Part shown: positions 19,210-30,882 of the stretch, one piece after another
Numbering within the stretch: position 1 is the first letter of the stretch
Layout: the number at the start of each line of letters is the position of its first letter
From: Taudactylus pleione
Lineage: Eukaryota; Chordata; Amphibia; Anura; Myobatrachidae
Assembly (NCBI GenBank): GCA_031769625.1
Contig: JAUIMM010000601.1
Location: 5,728,001 to 5,792,000 of the forward strand
Length of the DNA stretch: 64,000 bases
Direction: 5' to 3'
Notes under the pieces: generated by a model
What the model was told of the DNA's origin: nothing
Database searches by the model: none
The model's input: only the letters and a program-made list of their open reading frames with translations
Position numbers and translations under genes: made by a program

Positions 19210-20330
19210 CTGTTTAAAAAAAAAAAACCTGTGTAAAAAATTTTATTTTAAAAATGACATGGCCCCTGTTGAAGCCGGATAACTGGCTGAGACAGAATCT
19301 GTTAAAATTAAAATCTGCACGACACCATATTGCGAATCTCACACAATATCATTACATACGGCGATGTTATTATTTAGCATCATGCGATTCCCACGCAATT
19401 GAACACTATTAAAAGTCCTCATTATATAAATACATACATTTACTAAAACATATAATATGAACAATCCAGCAAAACACGTACCAAGGTGTACTCCACAAAC
19501 ATGTAGACGCACAACGCTAACTAGCGTCTTTTCTTAATATCTTTACACTTACACATTGTACACTTACATAGAAAGGTTCCCTAGCATTAAGGTTAATATC
19601 CAAGGTTTTATTCATTATTAATTATGTAATAAAGCGACTGTATTTAAGATCTCAGGTTTAGTACATGATAAGCAGACCGTGTTTGGTGCCATTCTGAACC
19701 ACTGTTTATTTGCAGATTTCCGGTTCCATCTGTAAGGAAATCGCAACATGCGTCTGCGAATTATGGATCATAGAGAGATAGGCATTGAAATGTACTCTGT
19801 AATGTGGTGTTTATTAGCCAGTTTAGACTTGTTCTTCGGCAGGAAAACGGACACAAAGAGCTGTTGGAGGCTGAACTATTACAATACAAACTGACCTATG
19901 AACTGTATCGTAACAGAAGAAACAGGAAGAAGAACCAATGGGATTATGCCAACTTGTTCTATTGTATTGCCTATCTCTGTAAGGGTACATAAGCAGGCAC
20001 TCTGAATCTGATAGTTAGTCATCTTTCTTTGCTGTTGACAGAGGTTTCATAGTTGATGCCGGGAATCTGGATCCAGAGTGCATGCGTATGTATTCGACTG
20101 TACCTAGTGATTGTATAATTTGTTTGCGCTAATTTTATTTAGATCACAGCGTGTAACTATCTGCTTTTCGGTGAATAACATCTTTTTGTGCTTTGGAACC
20201 ACAATCAAAGTCTGGAAAGCAATTATTTCTTGTGCGACTTATAATGCTAAATAGCAACATTTAAGGTGTAAAGATCATTAGGTATTCATACCCCTTCCCC
20301 AAAAACAACAACCAACACCTTTGGAAAGCC
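19210..20330. other. Unassigned DNA, possibly LTR-like
   Basis: AT-rich, no protein motif. Around 19985-20035 a TACATAAGCAGGC box is followed by CTCTGAATCTGATAGTTAG, and around 20175 GAATAACATCTTTTTGTGCT, an arrangement reminiscent of an LTR promoter and R/U5. I cannot find matching ends, so LTR is only a possibility. Confidence 0.25.
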
Positions 20331-21019
20331 AGTCCTGGATGTGCTAAATACAGGGGACAAACGACGTATGAAGCACAACCAGCACCAGGCTTTTCAGAAC
20401 CAGTCCTGGTTGCCAAAATACGAGGGACAAATTATGTATGGGTCCCCTGTATTCAGCGCAACCAGCACTGGGCTCTGAGCCGGCCCTGGTTCTGGAAATA
20501 CAGGGGGAAAAAATGCGTAGGGTCCTCTCTGTAGTTACCAGAACCAAACTCATTCTAGCGGGCGGGTGATGTCACAGCCATGGGAGCCCCTTCACCGAGC
20601 TCCCCAACCGGAGCATCACCCTTCACCGCTAGTCAGCCCAGGCCGGGGATCCCTGGGGAGCTGGGGACCCCCCCAATACAGGGGTCCCCCTCTCCAAGGC
20701 TCCCCAGGAACAGGCTGATAGCCCGGGGGCTATCCCCAGCACCCCTGGGCGGTGGGTGCTGGGTTGATTGTGTTGTGTGGTGCATATGAAAATATAACTT
20801 TTGCAGTAGTACTACAGGTACCAGCAGGCATCCCCGCATACTGGCACTTTGAAAACCACAAGTACCAGCAGACGGAGCATTAAGGGCCTGCTGGTACTAA
20901 AGAAACATTAAAATAAAACAAACAGACACCGTTTTTTAAAGTATTTTATTTAGCCGCACCTTCACCTTCAAACGCCGGCTTTCATCCCCCTGGACCCGGC
21001 CCCTGCTCAACCCACAAAA
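20331..21019. repeat. Module N, copy 1
   Basis: Palindrome-rich block with ACCAGCACC/GGCTCTGA words, GGGGATCCCTGGGGAGCTGG, CCCCAGCACCCCTGGGCGG and ACAGGTACCAGCAGGC; close relatives at about 23000-23460, 24280-24640 and 31230-32110. No coding potential supported. Confidence 0.75.
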
Positions 21020-21515
21020 GCCACTCTTCTTGCTGCACCCAAGTGAAGCCACAGTGAATACACCTGCTGAAGGCTCCTACTGCGGCTGCGCAAGGAATTG
21101 AATCTTCCTATCTCTATAATGGTGGCTTCGTAAGGTGATCGTTTAAAAACTGTAACTTTCTCAATTACCTGAACCCCAAAAGCACGTACCCTGGCACAAT
21201 AGCTACCTAATAAAACAAACTCCAAGTCTAAATTCGACCCCTACCCCGAGTTATGCTTTCCCAAAAATCCCCCATAGGGAACAGCAGAAAACTTGTCCTA
21301 ACTGAGAATGTCAGAAAACAGTGACAGTTGGAGCTTTAGATTATTCCCAAACCGTCATTTTTTATGTTTTTGCCCTAGAATTTTCCACGCAACACCGAGC
21401 GACAGTTCTATCCGTCCGTGCCTAATTTCAGCCTGGTACCTCCAATAGCTTTTGAGGTGTATCCCCTTAAACACCCCTTCGGAATTCTCTATGGAGATTT
21501 CCGTTTTTTTCTAAT
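21020..21515 (+). repeat. Module M, copy 2
   Basis: Plus-orientation copy beginning near TGCTGCACCCAAGTGAAGCC and ending at TCTCTATGGAGATTTCCG. A Helitron-like 5' piece follows at about 21590, as it does after copies 3 and 4. Confidence 0.8.
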
Positions 21516-21589
21516 CAGCCTTAATATAAAAAAAAAGCATAAATTGTAATTTGTGAGAAATATATATGTACAGGATTTTAAAATCTTGT

Positions 21590-22335
21590 CTCTATATATA
21601 AAAACATGTGTCCTGACTGACCAACTCATCAACGCCCAGCCCAAACTCCTGGACCTAGAAACATGTAATGGTGCATACACACGGTCAGATTTGTCAGATG
21701 TGTCAGATGAACGATTGAACGTTCTGAACGATTTTACCAACAATTTGAACGATTTGTACTATGAACGATTTTTGACTGCATTAAAATGACTGAAATCGTC
21801 CAAAACTGACTGCCAACACATCAGATATCGTTATCTGACCATCGGGAATACGCATTGTTCATCGTTCAAACATGTCAGATATGTCAGATTTTCCTTCAGA
21901 TATGAACAATAAAACGATTTTTAAAATCGTTATCGTTCAGATCTGAAGAAAAATCTGACCGTGTGTATGCACCTTAATTCGGGGAGTATATTGCTTCCAT
22001 GATGTAGGCACCCACTAGGCCGGGATTTTTTTGAAATTCGACTCCTAAGGGGGTTAAAACGGCTAAAATGTTTCCTCTCGACCGAGGTGATTGGATGACA
22101 AAGCAGCATGTCCCAAGTGCCCTGGGACTGTAAGCTCATTGTGTGGGTCGAGGGGCTTCAGAGGTGTGGCTGTAGCGCAGTCCAATATTCAAATAGGGGA
22201 GCCACACCAACTGCCAGTGACGTTTGGCAACATTTGGGGTGACAGTTGGTTTGGCGCTCCTATTTGCAGCGTTCTCCCCAGAAAATGTTTCCAGCCGGTG
22301 GCATTAAGAAGTAGCCGGGTGGGGGCCTTTGTAAT
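21590..22335 (+). mobile_element. Helitron-like 5' piece, interrupted by MITE G1
   Basis: TCTATATATAAAAACATGTG start, CCCAGCCCAAACTCCTGGAC, MITE at 21669-21974, then TTCGGGGAGTATATTGCTTC, ACTCCTAAGGGGGTTAAAAC and CAAATAGGGGAGCCACACC. It matches copies at 25520-26395 and 33050-33545. The TC start after A fits a Helitron 5' end; the 3' end was not located. Confidence 0.5.
21669..21974. mobile_element. MITE G1, TIR TGGTGCATACACACGGTCAG, TSD TAA
   Basis: Starts TGGTGCATACACACGGTCAG and ends CTGACCGTGTGTATGCACCT, between TAA repeats (21666-21668, 21975-21977). Uninterrupted copies read ATATGTAATTCGGGG at this point, confirming the 3-bp duplication. The interior is full of AACGAT/ATCGTT and CAGAT words and is non-coding. 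Confidence 0.9.
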
Positions 22336-22339
22336 AATA

Positions 22340-22640
22340 CACTGCATGTGTATATTTCAATGAGAACACAATTCTGTGAAGTAGCCGCTCCACCATTTTG
22401 TGAGTGACAGCAATCTCACTCTGTGAGAGTGCTGAAGCTGCAGTTAACCACATGGTGTCATGGCATACAATATCTGTATTATGCAAGGCACCTTAATGAT
22501 CGTAATTTCATTGCTTTTTGGAGTTTGAGTGGCAGAAATTCAATAGGTTTTGTGAATTTTCAGATCATGTCTAAGCAGCCTTAATGGGACATGTGAAACC
22601 GTAAGGTTTTTTTGTCTATGGAATTTCATAGCTTTTTTAA
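22340..22640. repeat. Right arm of the long inverted-repeat element (no Tc1)
   Basis: Matches 16010-16133 joined to 17788-17943, with GGCATACAATATCTGTAT at the Tc1 site. It shows the state before the Tc1 inserted. Confidence 0.8.
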
Positions 22641-24169
22641 AATGTATTAACTATCAGGGTTTGGATAAGCAAACTGGGCCACCTGCAGGGGAGAAGGGCA
22701 ATAAAATGGTACACTAACGCAGTGGAAGAGGGAACAGCACACAGGGGGTGGTTTGGGAGGTGCAGAGTGCGAGGCGGCTGCAGGGGCAGGCTGTAGGCAT
22801 GCGATGGTGCAGCAGCGGTGGTGCAGAGCAGTGGCAGTGGTGCAGTGCAAAGGGGGCATCAGCGGGTGACAGAGGGCTCACTAGCAGTGCGAATGCACCT
22901 GAGAAAATTAAATCAATTAGTCACAATGCATGAACGCAGCAGTGAGATCCTTCTACACATCTATGTTAGAAATTGAATGTGTAAAATAAAAAAAGGGGCC
23001 CCCCTCACCCAAAGCACTGGGCCGGCCCTGGTTCTGGAAATACTGGGGGGGAAAAATGCGTAGGGTCACCCTGTATTTACCAGAACCAGCACCGGACTCT
23101 TTCTAACGGGGGGGTGATCCCACAGCTACTGGAGCCCTTTCACCTGGTCCCCCAGCCGAAGTTTCATCCCTGACCGCTAGTCAGGTCAGGCCGGGGATCC
23201 CAGGGGAGCTGGGGACCCCCCAATAAAGGGGTTCCCCTCTCCAGGGCACCCCAGTCCCAGGCTGATAGCCCAGGGCTATCCCCAGCACCCCTGGGCGGTG
23301 GGTGCTGGGTTGATTGTTTTGTGTGGTGCATATGAAAATATAAATATTGTCTTTTGTACTACACGACCCAGCAGGCATCCCCGCAAACTGGCACTTGGAG
23401 AACCACAAGTACCAGCAGGCAGGGCATTAAGGGCCTGCTGGTATCTATAGTACCCCTGCAAAAGAAATATTAATATTTAAAAAAAGACACAATTTTTTAA
23501 AATATTTCATTATGCCGCACCTTCACCTGGGAGGCGGCATCCTTTAAGCACTTTTACATGGCAGCCTCTCCCCCAGGACTTCTACAGCGTCTTCACTTGG
23601 AGCGCGGCGGCCTTTAAGCTCTTTTGCACGGCTGCCGCCCAACCAGGGCTTCCCGGGCGTCTTCTGTCTTCGGCAGCTCTTCTCTGCTGCCTCCCGGCCG
23701 ACGGAGGTGGACGGCGCCTCGCGCTGGCTGCATAATAAGCCACCCAAGGGGGTGGGGCGATGAAGTAGTGAGCAGTGATTGGCTCGCGGCGGCCATCTTT
23801 GAATTTCAAAAATGGCGCTGAAGGGCACGCTCGGTTCTCACCATTGAAATCAATGGTGAGAACAGCTAATTGGCTGAGAGGCGGAAGGCTCGCCATTCTC
23901 ACCCAATGAGTGCTCCGCAACGGGATTTCTGAACTGAAATCCTGGGCGGAGCAGTCATTCGGGTAGTAGTGTCCTTAGAGGACACTACTAATGTACAAAG
24001 GTCAGCGTAATTTCGTTGTTGTTTATTGCCAAGACGATTGTCTGAAGAGGACAGATCCACGCATAGGAGGAGGTGAGTATGTTATTTTTATTACAGGTAA
24101 TTCATAGGATTATCTACTTGGAGAATAGGACAGATTGGCTAAAGGGATACTAGGTGAGTATGTGAGATA
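22641..24169. repeat. Module P copy 2 and module N copy 2, then unassigned GC-rich DNA
   Basis: 22641-23000 repeats 17944-18300; 23000-23460 is a further module N copy. 23500-23960 is GC-rich with no supported gene. 23830-23870 has the palindrome CTCACCATTGAAATCAATGG followed by TGAG. 24000-24169 is unassigned. Confidence 0.6.
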
Positions 24170-25507
24170 GTGTGTGCACGTGTGGGTACATGTGTGTGTG
24201 CATGTATGTTTTAACGAAATTTTACTTTTCTACGGTGTGTGTGTTCTCTGTGGTTTGTTAATATTGCTTTTGCTGTGGCACTACAGGTACCAGCAGGCCC
24301 GTAATACGTCGCATGCTGATACTTGTGGTTCTCCAAGTACCAGCATGCGGGGGAGGATTGCTGGGAACTGTAGTACCACAGCAAAAGACAATATTTTAAC
24401 TCTTTACTTGCACCACACTTTACAAAATCAACCCGGCACCCATCGCTCCGGGGGTGTCGGGGATAGCCCGGGGCTATCACCCTGAGCCTGGGGCGCAAAA
24501 GACAATATTTATATTTTCATATGCACCACACATCACAATCAGTATGGGCCTAGGGTGCCCTGAAGAGGGGAACACCTTTATTGGGGGAGTCCCCAGCTCC
24601 CCAGGGATCTCCAGCCTGGGCTGACTAGTGGACAGGGGTTATGATTGGGGGTCAGGGCCACACCATATATTTATTTTTTTAAACACAGAAGCAGGAATCA
24701 CGGATCTTCCAGATCCGAGCCTGCATTCTGTGTGCAGCTACCTCCCCCGGGTACTAATGCCTGCCCCACCGCCAATCACACTGTCGGCTGCACCGCCGCT
24801 GCTAAGGTCCGCTACCGCCCCGCACCTTTCCCCCGGGTCCTGCTGCAGCTACCGCCAGCTTCCTTTCCCCGAGCCCACTAAAGCTAATGCCCGCAAACGA
24901 CGGCCATCTTTGCACACCCAAGTGAAACCACAGTGAGAACACCTGCCGGGAGGCTCCTACTGCGGCTGCGCAACATGTTGAAAATTCCTATGTATTCAAT
25001 GCCGCATTCTTGAGGTAATAGTGTAAAAACTGTAACTTTCTAAATTACTTCAACCACAAAAGCACGTACCCTGTCACAATAGCTACCTAATAAAACAAGC
25101 CCCCAAGTCTAAATTCACCCCCTACCTCAAGTTATGCTTTCCCAAAAATCCCCCAAAGATAACAGCAGAAAAGAGGTCCTAATTGAGAATGTCACAAAAA
25201 AGTGACAGTTGGAGTTTTAGATTATTCCCAAATTCACATTTTTTAAGTTTATGCCCTGAAATTTGTCATGCAGCACCGAGCGACAGTTCTACCCGGCTGT
25301 GCCCAATTTCAGCTCAGTACCTCCAACAGCTTTTGAGGTATAGCCTCTTAAACACCATGCCCCCCTCCGGAACTCTCTATGGAGATTTCCGTTTTTTTAG
25401 GTGCAGCCTTAATATAAGGACACGACTGTGCCCTTATAATATATATATATATTTATTAAAAAAAAACTTATATTGTAATATGTGAGAAATACATATGTAC
25501 AGGATTT
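24170..25507 (+). repeat. Composite repeat copy X (modules N and M)
   Basis: Parallel to copy Y at 31180-33045: GTGTGTGCATGTATGTTTTA, ACAGGTACCAGCAGGCCCGT, GCAAAAGACAATATTTTAAC, AGATCCGAGCCTGCATTCTG, then module M (24905-25405) and a short AT tract at 25439-25452. Apparent frames are repeat-derived. The GACAATATTTT site at 24388-24396 is the empty version of the site where MITE copy C sits in copy Y. Confidence 0.8.
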
Positions 25508-25519
25508 TAAAATCTTATC

Positions 25520-26395
25520 TATATAAAAACAAATGTCCTCACTGACCAACTCATCAATGCCCAGCCCAAACCCCTGGACCTAGAAATATGTAATTCGGGG
25601 AGTATATTCCTTCCATGATGTAGGCACCCACTAAAGCTGGCCATACACGCTGCAATTATCGGGACGATCCGCCTGATATCGGCGGATCGCCGCGATAATT
25701 GTAGCGTGGGGGGGGGGCGAGGCGACCGACGGTTAAATATTGCTCGGTCGGGCATGCTGGATTGTCCAGCATGCCCGTCCGATGCGATATTTACCCGGTA
25801 ACTGTCGGCCGCATCGGGCAGTGTATGCCCAGCGCAGCCGACAGACAGATATTTCCTGTGTTCCTTCCTACGGAAGGAACAGGGAAATGTCTCCTCCCCC
25901 GGGGGCGGAGCGCAGATGTCGGGCTATACACTGTGAGATTTCTCTCACAGTGTATGCCGCGGACATCTGCGGCTGGCAGCCGGCCAGATAAAATGTCTGT
26001 CGGTCTGACAGACATTTTATCTTGCTGTGTATGCCCAGCATAAGCCAGGATTTTTTGAAATTCGACTCCTAAGGGGGTGAAAACGGCTAAAATGTTTCCT
26101 CTTGACCAAGGTGATTGAGTGACAAAGCAGCATTTCCCATGTGCCCTGGGACTGTAAGCTCGTTGTCTGGGTCAAGTGGCTTCAGAGGTGTGGCTGCAGC
26201 GCAGTCCAATATTCAAATAGGGGAGCCACACCAACTGCCAGTGATGTTTGGCAGCATTTGGGGTGACAGTTGGTGTGGCTCTCCTATTTGCAGTGTTCTC
26301 CCCAGAAAATTTTTCCAGCTGGTGGCATCAAGAAGTATCCAGGTGGGGGCCTTCGCAATAATAAAACGTTTTAAACCCTGACCTTATAATTATTT
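25520..26395 (+). mobile_element. Helitron-like 5' piece, interrupted by MITE K
   Basis: CTATATAAAAACAAATGTCC start, continuing after the MITE at 26041 to GGGGGCCTTCGCAATAATAA. Almost identical to 33050-33500. Confidence 0.5.
25635..26040. mobile_element. MITE K, TIR AGCTGG-CATACAC, TSD TAA, hairpin-rich
   Basis: Starts AGCTGGCCATACACGC, ends GTGTATGCCCAGCA, flanked by TAA (25632-25634, 26041-26043). The copy at 33161-33175 reads CCCACTAAGCCGGGA with no insert. Inside are several palindromes, e.g. CAATTATC/GATAATTG, GGCATGCTGG/CCAGCATGCC, TCCTTCCTACGGAAGGA, ACACTGTGAG/CTCACAGTGT and ATAAAATGTCTGTC/GACAGACATTTTAT. Confidence 0.9.
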
Positions 26396-26443
26396 AAACT
26401 TAAAATAACATTTTATATATTATTTTTCCTCTTCTTCTTAGAG

Positions 26444-26648
26444 CACAGGTTCTCAAACTCGGTCCTCAGGACCCCAAACAGTGCATTTTTTCCAAGTGTC
26501 CTCACACAATCACAAGTGAAATAATTATCACCACCCGTGGATCTTTTAAAATGTGTCAGTGAGTAATGAATACACCTGTGCACCTGCTGTGTGACCTGGA
26601 AAAATGTGACCCGTGTGGGATCCTGACATTCGAGTTTGAGAACCACTG
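26444..26648. mobile_element. hAT-type MITE, 8-bp TSD TCTTAGAG
   Basis: Ends CACAGGTTCTCAAACTC and GAGTTTGAGAACCACTG; the 8-bp TCTTAGAG is duplicated at 26436-26443 and 26649-26656. The paralogous site near 33555 reads CTTCTTAGAGTCCCAGTC without an insert. Both are hallmarks of hAT transposition. 205 bp, non-coding. Confidence 0.92.
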
Positions 26649-26685
26649 TCTTAGAGGCCCAGTCCTTTGCAGCTTTAAAAGGAGC

Positions 26686-26975
26686 ATAGCCGGGTACACA
26701 ATATGCGATCCATTGAACGATCTATCGCTCCAACGCGTATCGGAACAATAGATAGTCTGTACACACTATGCGATCCACCTATTCTGCACACTCCCGCGGT
26801 CGCATGCAATATTGTCCAGTCGGACGTGTTGCATGGCTAACTGGAAGATATCGCATGCAGTGCCAAAGGTAATGAAGGACAGAAGGAGGGATTGTTCCTT
26901 CGTTCATTACATTGCTCAATTTGTACTAGCGGCCAACATATCGTCCGGGTATACATCGGCAAGTGTGTACACAGA
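26686..26975. mobile_element. MITE, TIR AGC-GGGTACACA, copy 2
   Basis: Same family and almost the same sequence as 12058-12341, followed by the same flank (26976-27147), so the two loci descend from one larger repeat. Confidence 0.7.
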
Positions 26976-27056
26976 TTTAGCCTGATGCCCTGAAGCTTTG
27001 TCTGGTTATGGAGTATATTAGAAGTGAACCATTACACCTGGCCCTGGCTGGGATAA

Positions 27057-27649
<593 letters not shown>

Positions 27650-27663
27650 ATCCTGCTTATGAA

Positions 27664-28194
27664 GCCTCGTCAGCCAGACCGTGGAGTCTTTTCTTGGAGT
27701 CTCTCATTTAATCTCCTCTTCTCCTGCTGGAGTTCTCAATTCAGCTTTTTGTTTTTTCTTTCAGCTTTTGCTACTATTTTACGTGGTTCTAATGCATCTG
27801 TAATATCATCATTGGGGACAGCTTGTGTTATGTCCTCCTGCTGTTCTTGGTTCCCTGCAGTCAGGCTGCTCTGTTCTCCGTTCCTCAGATCACCTTTAGG
27901 CTCATCTACTGCAGGGGAAGGACTTTGTGGGCTCTCAGTGAGAGTCCTCCTTGCACTGTGTTCCACTGCCATCTCCGTCCAGCCTATACAAGGGTCATAA
28001 TTCCATGAACTTGCAACACCAAACATAACAATCTCGATGGAATCATCCCCTATGGTCACCCTCAGTTGGTCGTCTTCTGGAGCTATTTGACATGGCTGAC
28101 GTCTGTGCTTTCTTTTCCCATACTGTAATGGATTCCTGCACCATGGTTTCTTCAAGGTCCATTTCAATATTAGCTTGGTATGAAAAAAGGTCAA
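27664..28194 (-). pseudogene. Coding-like fragment of unknown identity
   Basis: Minus-strand frame 28194-27736 reads KPWCRNPLQYGKRKHRRQPC, then QIAPEDDQLRVTIGDDSIEIV, a Pro/Ser/Glu-rich stretch (SPQSPSPAVDEPKGD) and a basic end (IVAKAERKNKKLN). After the stop the same frame continues with ELQQEKRRLNERLQEKTPRSG, which with the preceding residues would form a charged coiled coil. The composition is protein-like, unlike the repeat-derived frames around it. I do not recognise the family; it could be a retrocopy, an exon or part of an unlisted transposon. Confidence 0.3.
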
Positions 28195-28299
28195 ATACCC
28201 AACAGCTGCTTATCTGTTCTGTGAGTCTGCAGCAAGACAGGTGTCTGTACAGCGAGCAGCTCTTTAGTACAGCCCTGGAACAGACGCCATTATGACATA

Positions 28300-29203
28300 C
28301 CGTATATACTCGAGTATAAGTCGACCCGAATATAAGCCGAGGTACCTACTTTTACCCAAAAAAACTGGGAAAACTTACTGACTCGAGTATAAGCCTAGTG
28401 TGGGAAATGGCAACAGCTGGTAGTGCCCCCAGTAGAAATTCCCCCTGGTTGTGCCCCCAGTAGTAATCCCCCCCTGGTAGTACCCCCAGTAGTAATCCCG
28501 CCTTTTAGTGCCCCCTGTAGTAATCCCCCCTTTTAGTGCCCCCTGTAGTAATCCCCCCCTGTAGTAATCCCCCCTGGTAGTGCCCCCTGTAGTAATCCCC
28601 CCTTTTAGTGCCCCTTGTAGTAATCCCCCCCTGGTAGTGCCCCCTGTAGTAATCCCCCCCTGGTAGTTCCCCCAGTGGTATTCCCCCCTTTTAGTGCCCC
28701 CTGTAGTAATCGCCCCCTGATAATGCCCCCTGGTAGTGCCCCCTGTAGTCATCGCCCCCTGGTAGTGCCCCCTGTAGTCCCCCCCCCCCCTAGTAGAGAG
28801 AGACGTGATAACAATAAAAAAAAAAATAAACACTTACCTGAAACTCCCGCTCATGGTCCCGCCGCTGTCCGCTCCTGGTCCCGCCGCTGTCCGCTCCTCC
28901 GGCCGCTTTGCATGGGAGAGACGTCGTCATGACGACGTGTCTCCCATCACCCACTGCGGGAGCCGGAAGATGGCTCCCGCAGTGGGAGCAGCAGCAGCCG
29001 CTGAGAGTCTGACAGACTCTCAGCGGCTGCTGATTACAGCAAACACATAGCTGCCGGCTCCGGCGGCTATGTGTTTGGCAGTGTGTAGCGCTGACCGAAC
29101 TCCGTCCGGTCAGCGCAACACTTGACTCGAGTATAAGCCGAGGGGGACTTTTTCAGCACATTTTTTGTGCTGAAAAACTCGGCTTATACTCGAGTATATA
29201 CGG
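28300..29203. mobile_element. TA-flanked MITE with internal minisatellite
   Basis: Starts CCGTATATACTCGAGTATAA, ends TTATACTCGAGTATATACGG, flanked by TA (28298-28299, 29204-29205), so Tc1/mariner-type insertion is likely. The right end is a hairpin (CTCGAGTATAAGCCGAG and its complement around 29140-29190). The interior carries the array at 28410-28790 and a GC-rich palindrome, GGGAGACGTCGTCATGACGA then CGTGTCTCCC, at about 28913-28947. Confidence 0.8.
28410..28790. repeat. Minisatellite of CCCCCTGGTAGTGCCCCCTG type
   Basis: Tandem copies of GTAGTAATCCCCCC and GGTAGTGCCCCC in alternating order. The minus strand reads as a Gly-Thr-Tyr-rich repeat (28833-28375), a consequence of the array. Confidence 0.9.
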
Positions 29204-29313
29204 TAATCTATTGTTCAGGGTTCTATTTCCCCCCCCTCTCTCTCCCAGTTCCTCACTGACAATTTGTCCCTTTTTTAATTGTTTTTCTTAATAAAGTTTA
29301 CATTTTTGTGAAA

Positions 29314-29340
29314 ATATATATATATATATATATATATATA
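29314..29340. repeat. (AT)n microsatellite
   Basis: Left flank of the hairpin MITE at 29341. Confidence 0.96.
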
Positions 29341-29754
29341 GTGTTCACTCTAGCTCCGGCGGCAGGCAGGGTGCCGGAGCTAGAGAGGGCAACTTTGTGC
29401 GCGCGGGCGAAAAGGGGGCGTGGCCATAAAAGGGTGCGTGTCTATAAGACGCGTCCCCTTTTTCATCATACTTGGGGGCGTGCCCGGCACTTACGGACAT
29501 TCCGGGCAGCCCCCAAGCGCTGCAAGCAGGGAGAATAGATGCCGGGCGCATGCGCCCGGCGTCTATTCTCCGGCGGTGACCGGGTCACCGCACATTTCTC
29601 CACCCGCGGGACACTGCGTCCCGCGGGTGAAGACTGCACCCGCAGCCTGTGAGGGCAGGGTGCTTTTTGCCCTCCTTCTGGAGGGCAGGGTGCTTTTTGT
29701 CCTCCAGAAGGAGGGCAGGGTGCCGCACCCTGCTAAAACAGCCTAGCTGGAACG

Positions 29755-29755
<1 letters not shown>
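29341..29755. mobile_element. Hairpin-rich MITE flanked by (TA)n
   Basis: Ends GTGTTCACTCTAGC and GCTAGCTGGAACGC-like (..CCTAGCTGGAACGC), imperfect inverted repeats within (TA)n. The interior has consecutive palindromes: CTAGCTCCGGC/GCCGGAGCTAG, AGAATAGATGCCGGGCGCAT and its complement (29529-29572), GCGGTGACCGGGTCACCGC, CACCCGCGGGACACTGCGTC and its complement, and three GGAGGGCAGGGTGC units. A shorter relative is at 33797-34052. Confidence 0.7.

Positions 29756-29790
<35 letters not shown>
29756..29790. repeat. (TA)n microsatellite
   Basis: TA tract between two inverted-repeat elements. Confidence 0.97.
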
Positions 29791-29792
<2 letters not shown>

Positions 29793-29793
<1 letters not shown>

Positions 29794-29947
29794 TTAGGGA
29801 TGTGCAGGCTCGGTTCTACTCGGTTCCGTTCGGTTCTTTTTACCGAATCTTATTGGCTATCCAAAACTCATGACAGCTGAAACCCAATAAGATCCGGTAA
29901 AAAGAACCGAACGGAACCGAGTAGAACCGAGCCTGCACATCCCTAAT
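29793..29947. mobile_element. 155-bp foldback element
   Basis: Arms of about 60 bp, ATTAGGGATGTGCAGGCTCG...CCGTTCGGTTCTTTTTACC and its near-exact complement, around a 30-nt centre. Non-coding. Confidence 0.85.
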
Positions 29948-29949
29948 AT

Positions 29950-30880
29950 GAATAAAAGTTTTGTTTTATATTTGATCTTTTAATATCTTGTTATATGGAA
30001 GGAATTGGTATGTAATGCCGGCGGCTATTTATCCGCCAGATCAAATACAGACAGCGGCAGCCCGGCAGTTTTAAATTCCGACACCTCGAGGTAAGTACCC
30101 TAACCCTCCCCACTTCCTATCCTAACCCTAAACTTCACTGGGGGGGGGGGAAGCCTAACCCTAAGTCCGCTTGGGGGTCCCTAAACCTAACCCCCCCCAT
30201 CCCCGGGCTAAGTGTATATTTACCCGGCAGAGAGGACGATCGGTACGGTGTCCTGTCATCAGTATTAACATAGGCGTCTGTATTTCGACGCCTATGTTAT
30301 ATCCCTTGCCGGGATTATGTTGTCGAGATTGAGACCTCATAACTACATCCCATATGGACATACAATATTGTAACAATGTATCCTGTTGTTTAAGCTTTAT
30401 GAATAAGTAGAATTTGACAATTAAAAAATAAAAATAATTTTGGCATCTAGAAAATAAATTGCTATAAAAAAGTGAGCTATTCTCCAAAGACACTCTTTTA
30501 CAGCACAATCAATGAGATATACTATGTATAAATAATATAGTAGTTCCTTCATCTGGGGCTCCTCACAGTAAGGCCACTGACTGTGGATGTTACCCTGGCT
30601 GGGTTTCTCACTCAGCCTGAGTGATACGGGGCAGCTATACATTAGTGCAGTGGTTCCCAGCGTGGGGTACTGGTATCCCCAGTTGTACTCGCTGTGGCAG
30701 AAAACATCTCTGTAATGATGGGGTGGGACGTGCAGTAGATAATTACACACAGTAAAGCAATGTCCTAGGGATTTTCAGCCCCATGCAGGAAGACCCTGAT
30801 ACCAGCATTTAAAAAAACTCTCTCTGTGTCCCTGTAAAAGAGAGCACATGTGGACTATAATTTTATTGCTAATATATATT
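29950..30880. repeat. Dispersed repeat, copy 2
   Basis: Partner of 12834-13740, with an extra palindrome CATAGGCGTCTGTATTTCGA CGCCTATG (30269-30297) that copy 1 lacks. A CAGTGGTTCCCAG word at 30647 resembles hAT ends but I see no matching partner. Confidence 0.85.
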
Positions 30881-30882
30881 TA

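Noticed and set aside
24628..24936. Similar frames in composite copies X and Y (32104-32448)
   Set aside because: Frames are disrupted differently in each copy, are GC-rich repeat translations, and show no motif.
28375..28833. 152-codon Gly/Thr/Tyr-rich frame on the minus strand
   Set aside because: Direct translation of the CCCCCTGGTAGTG minisatellite.
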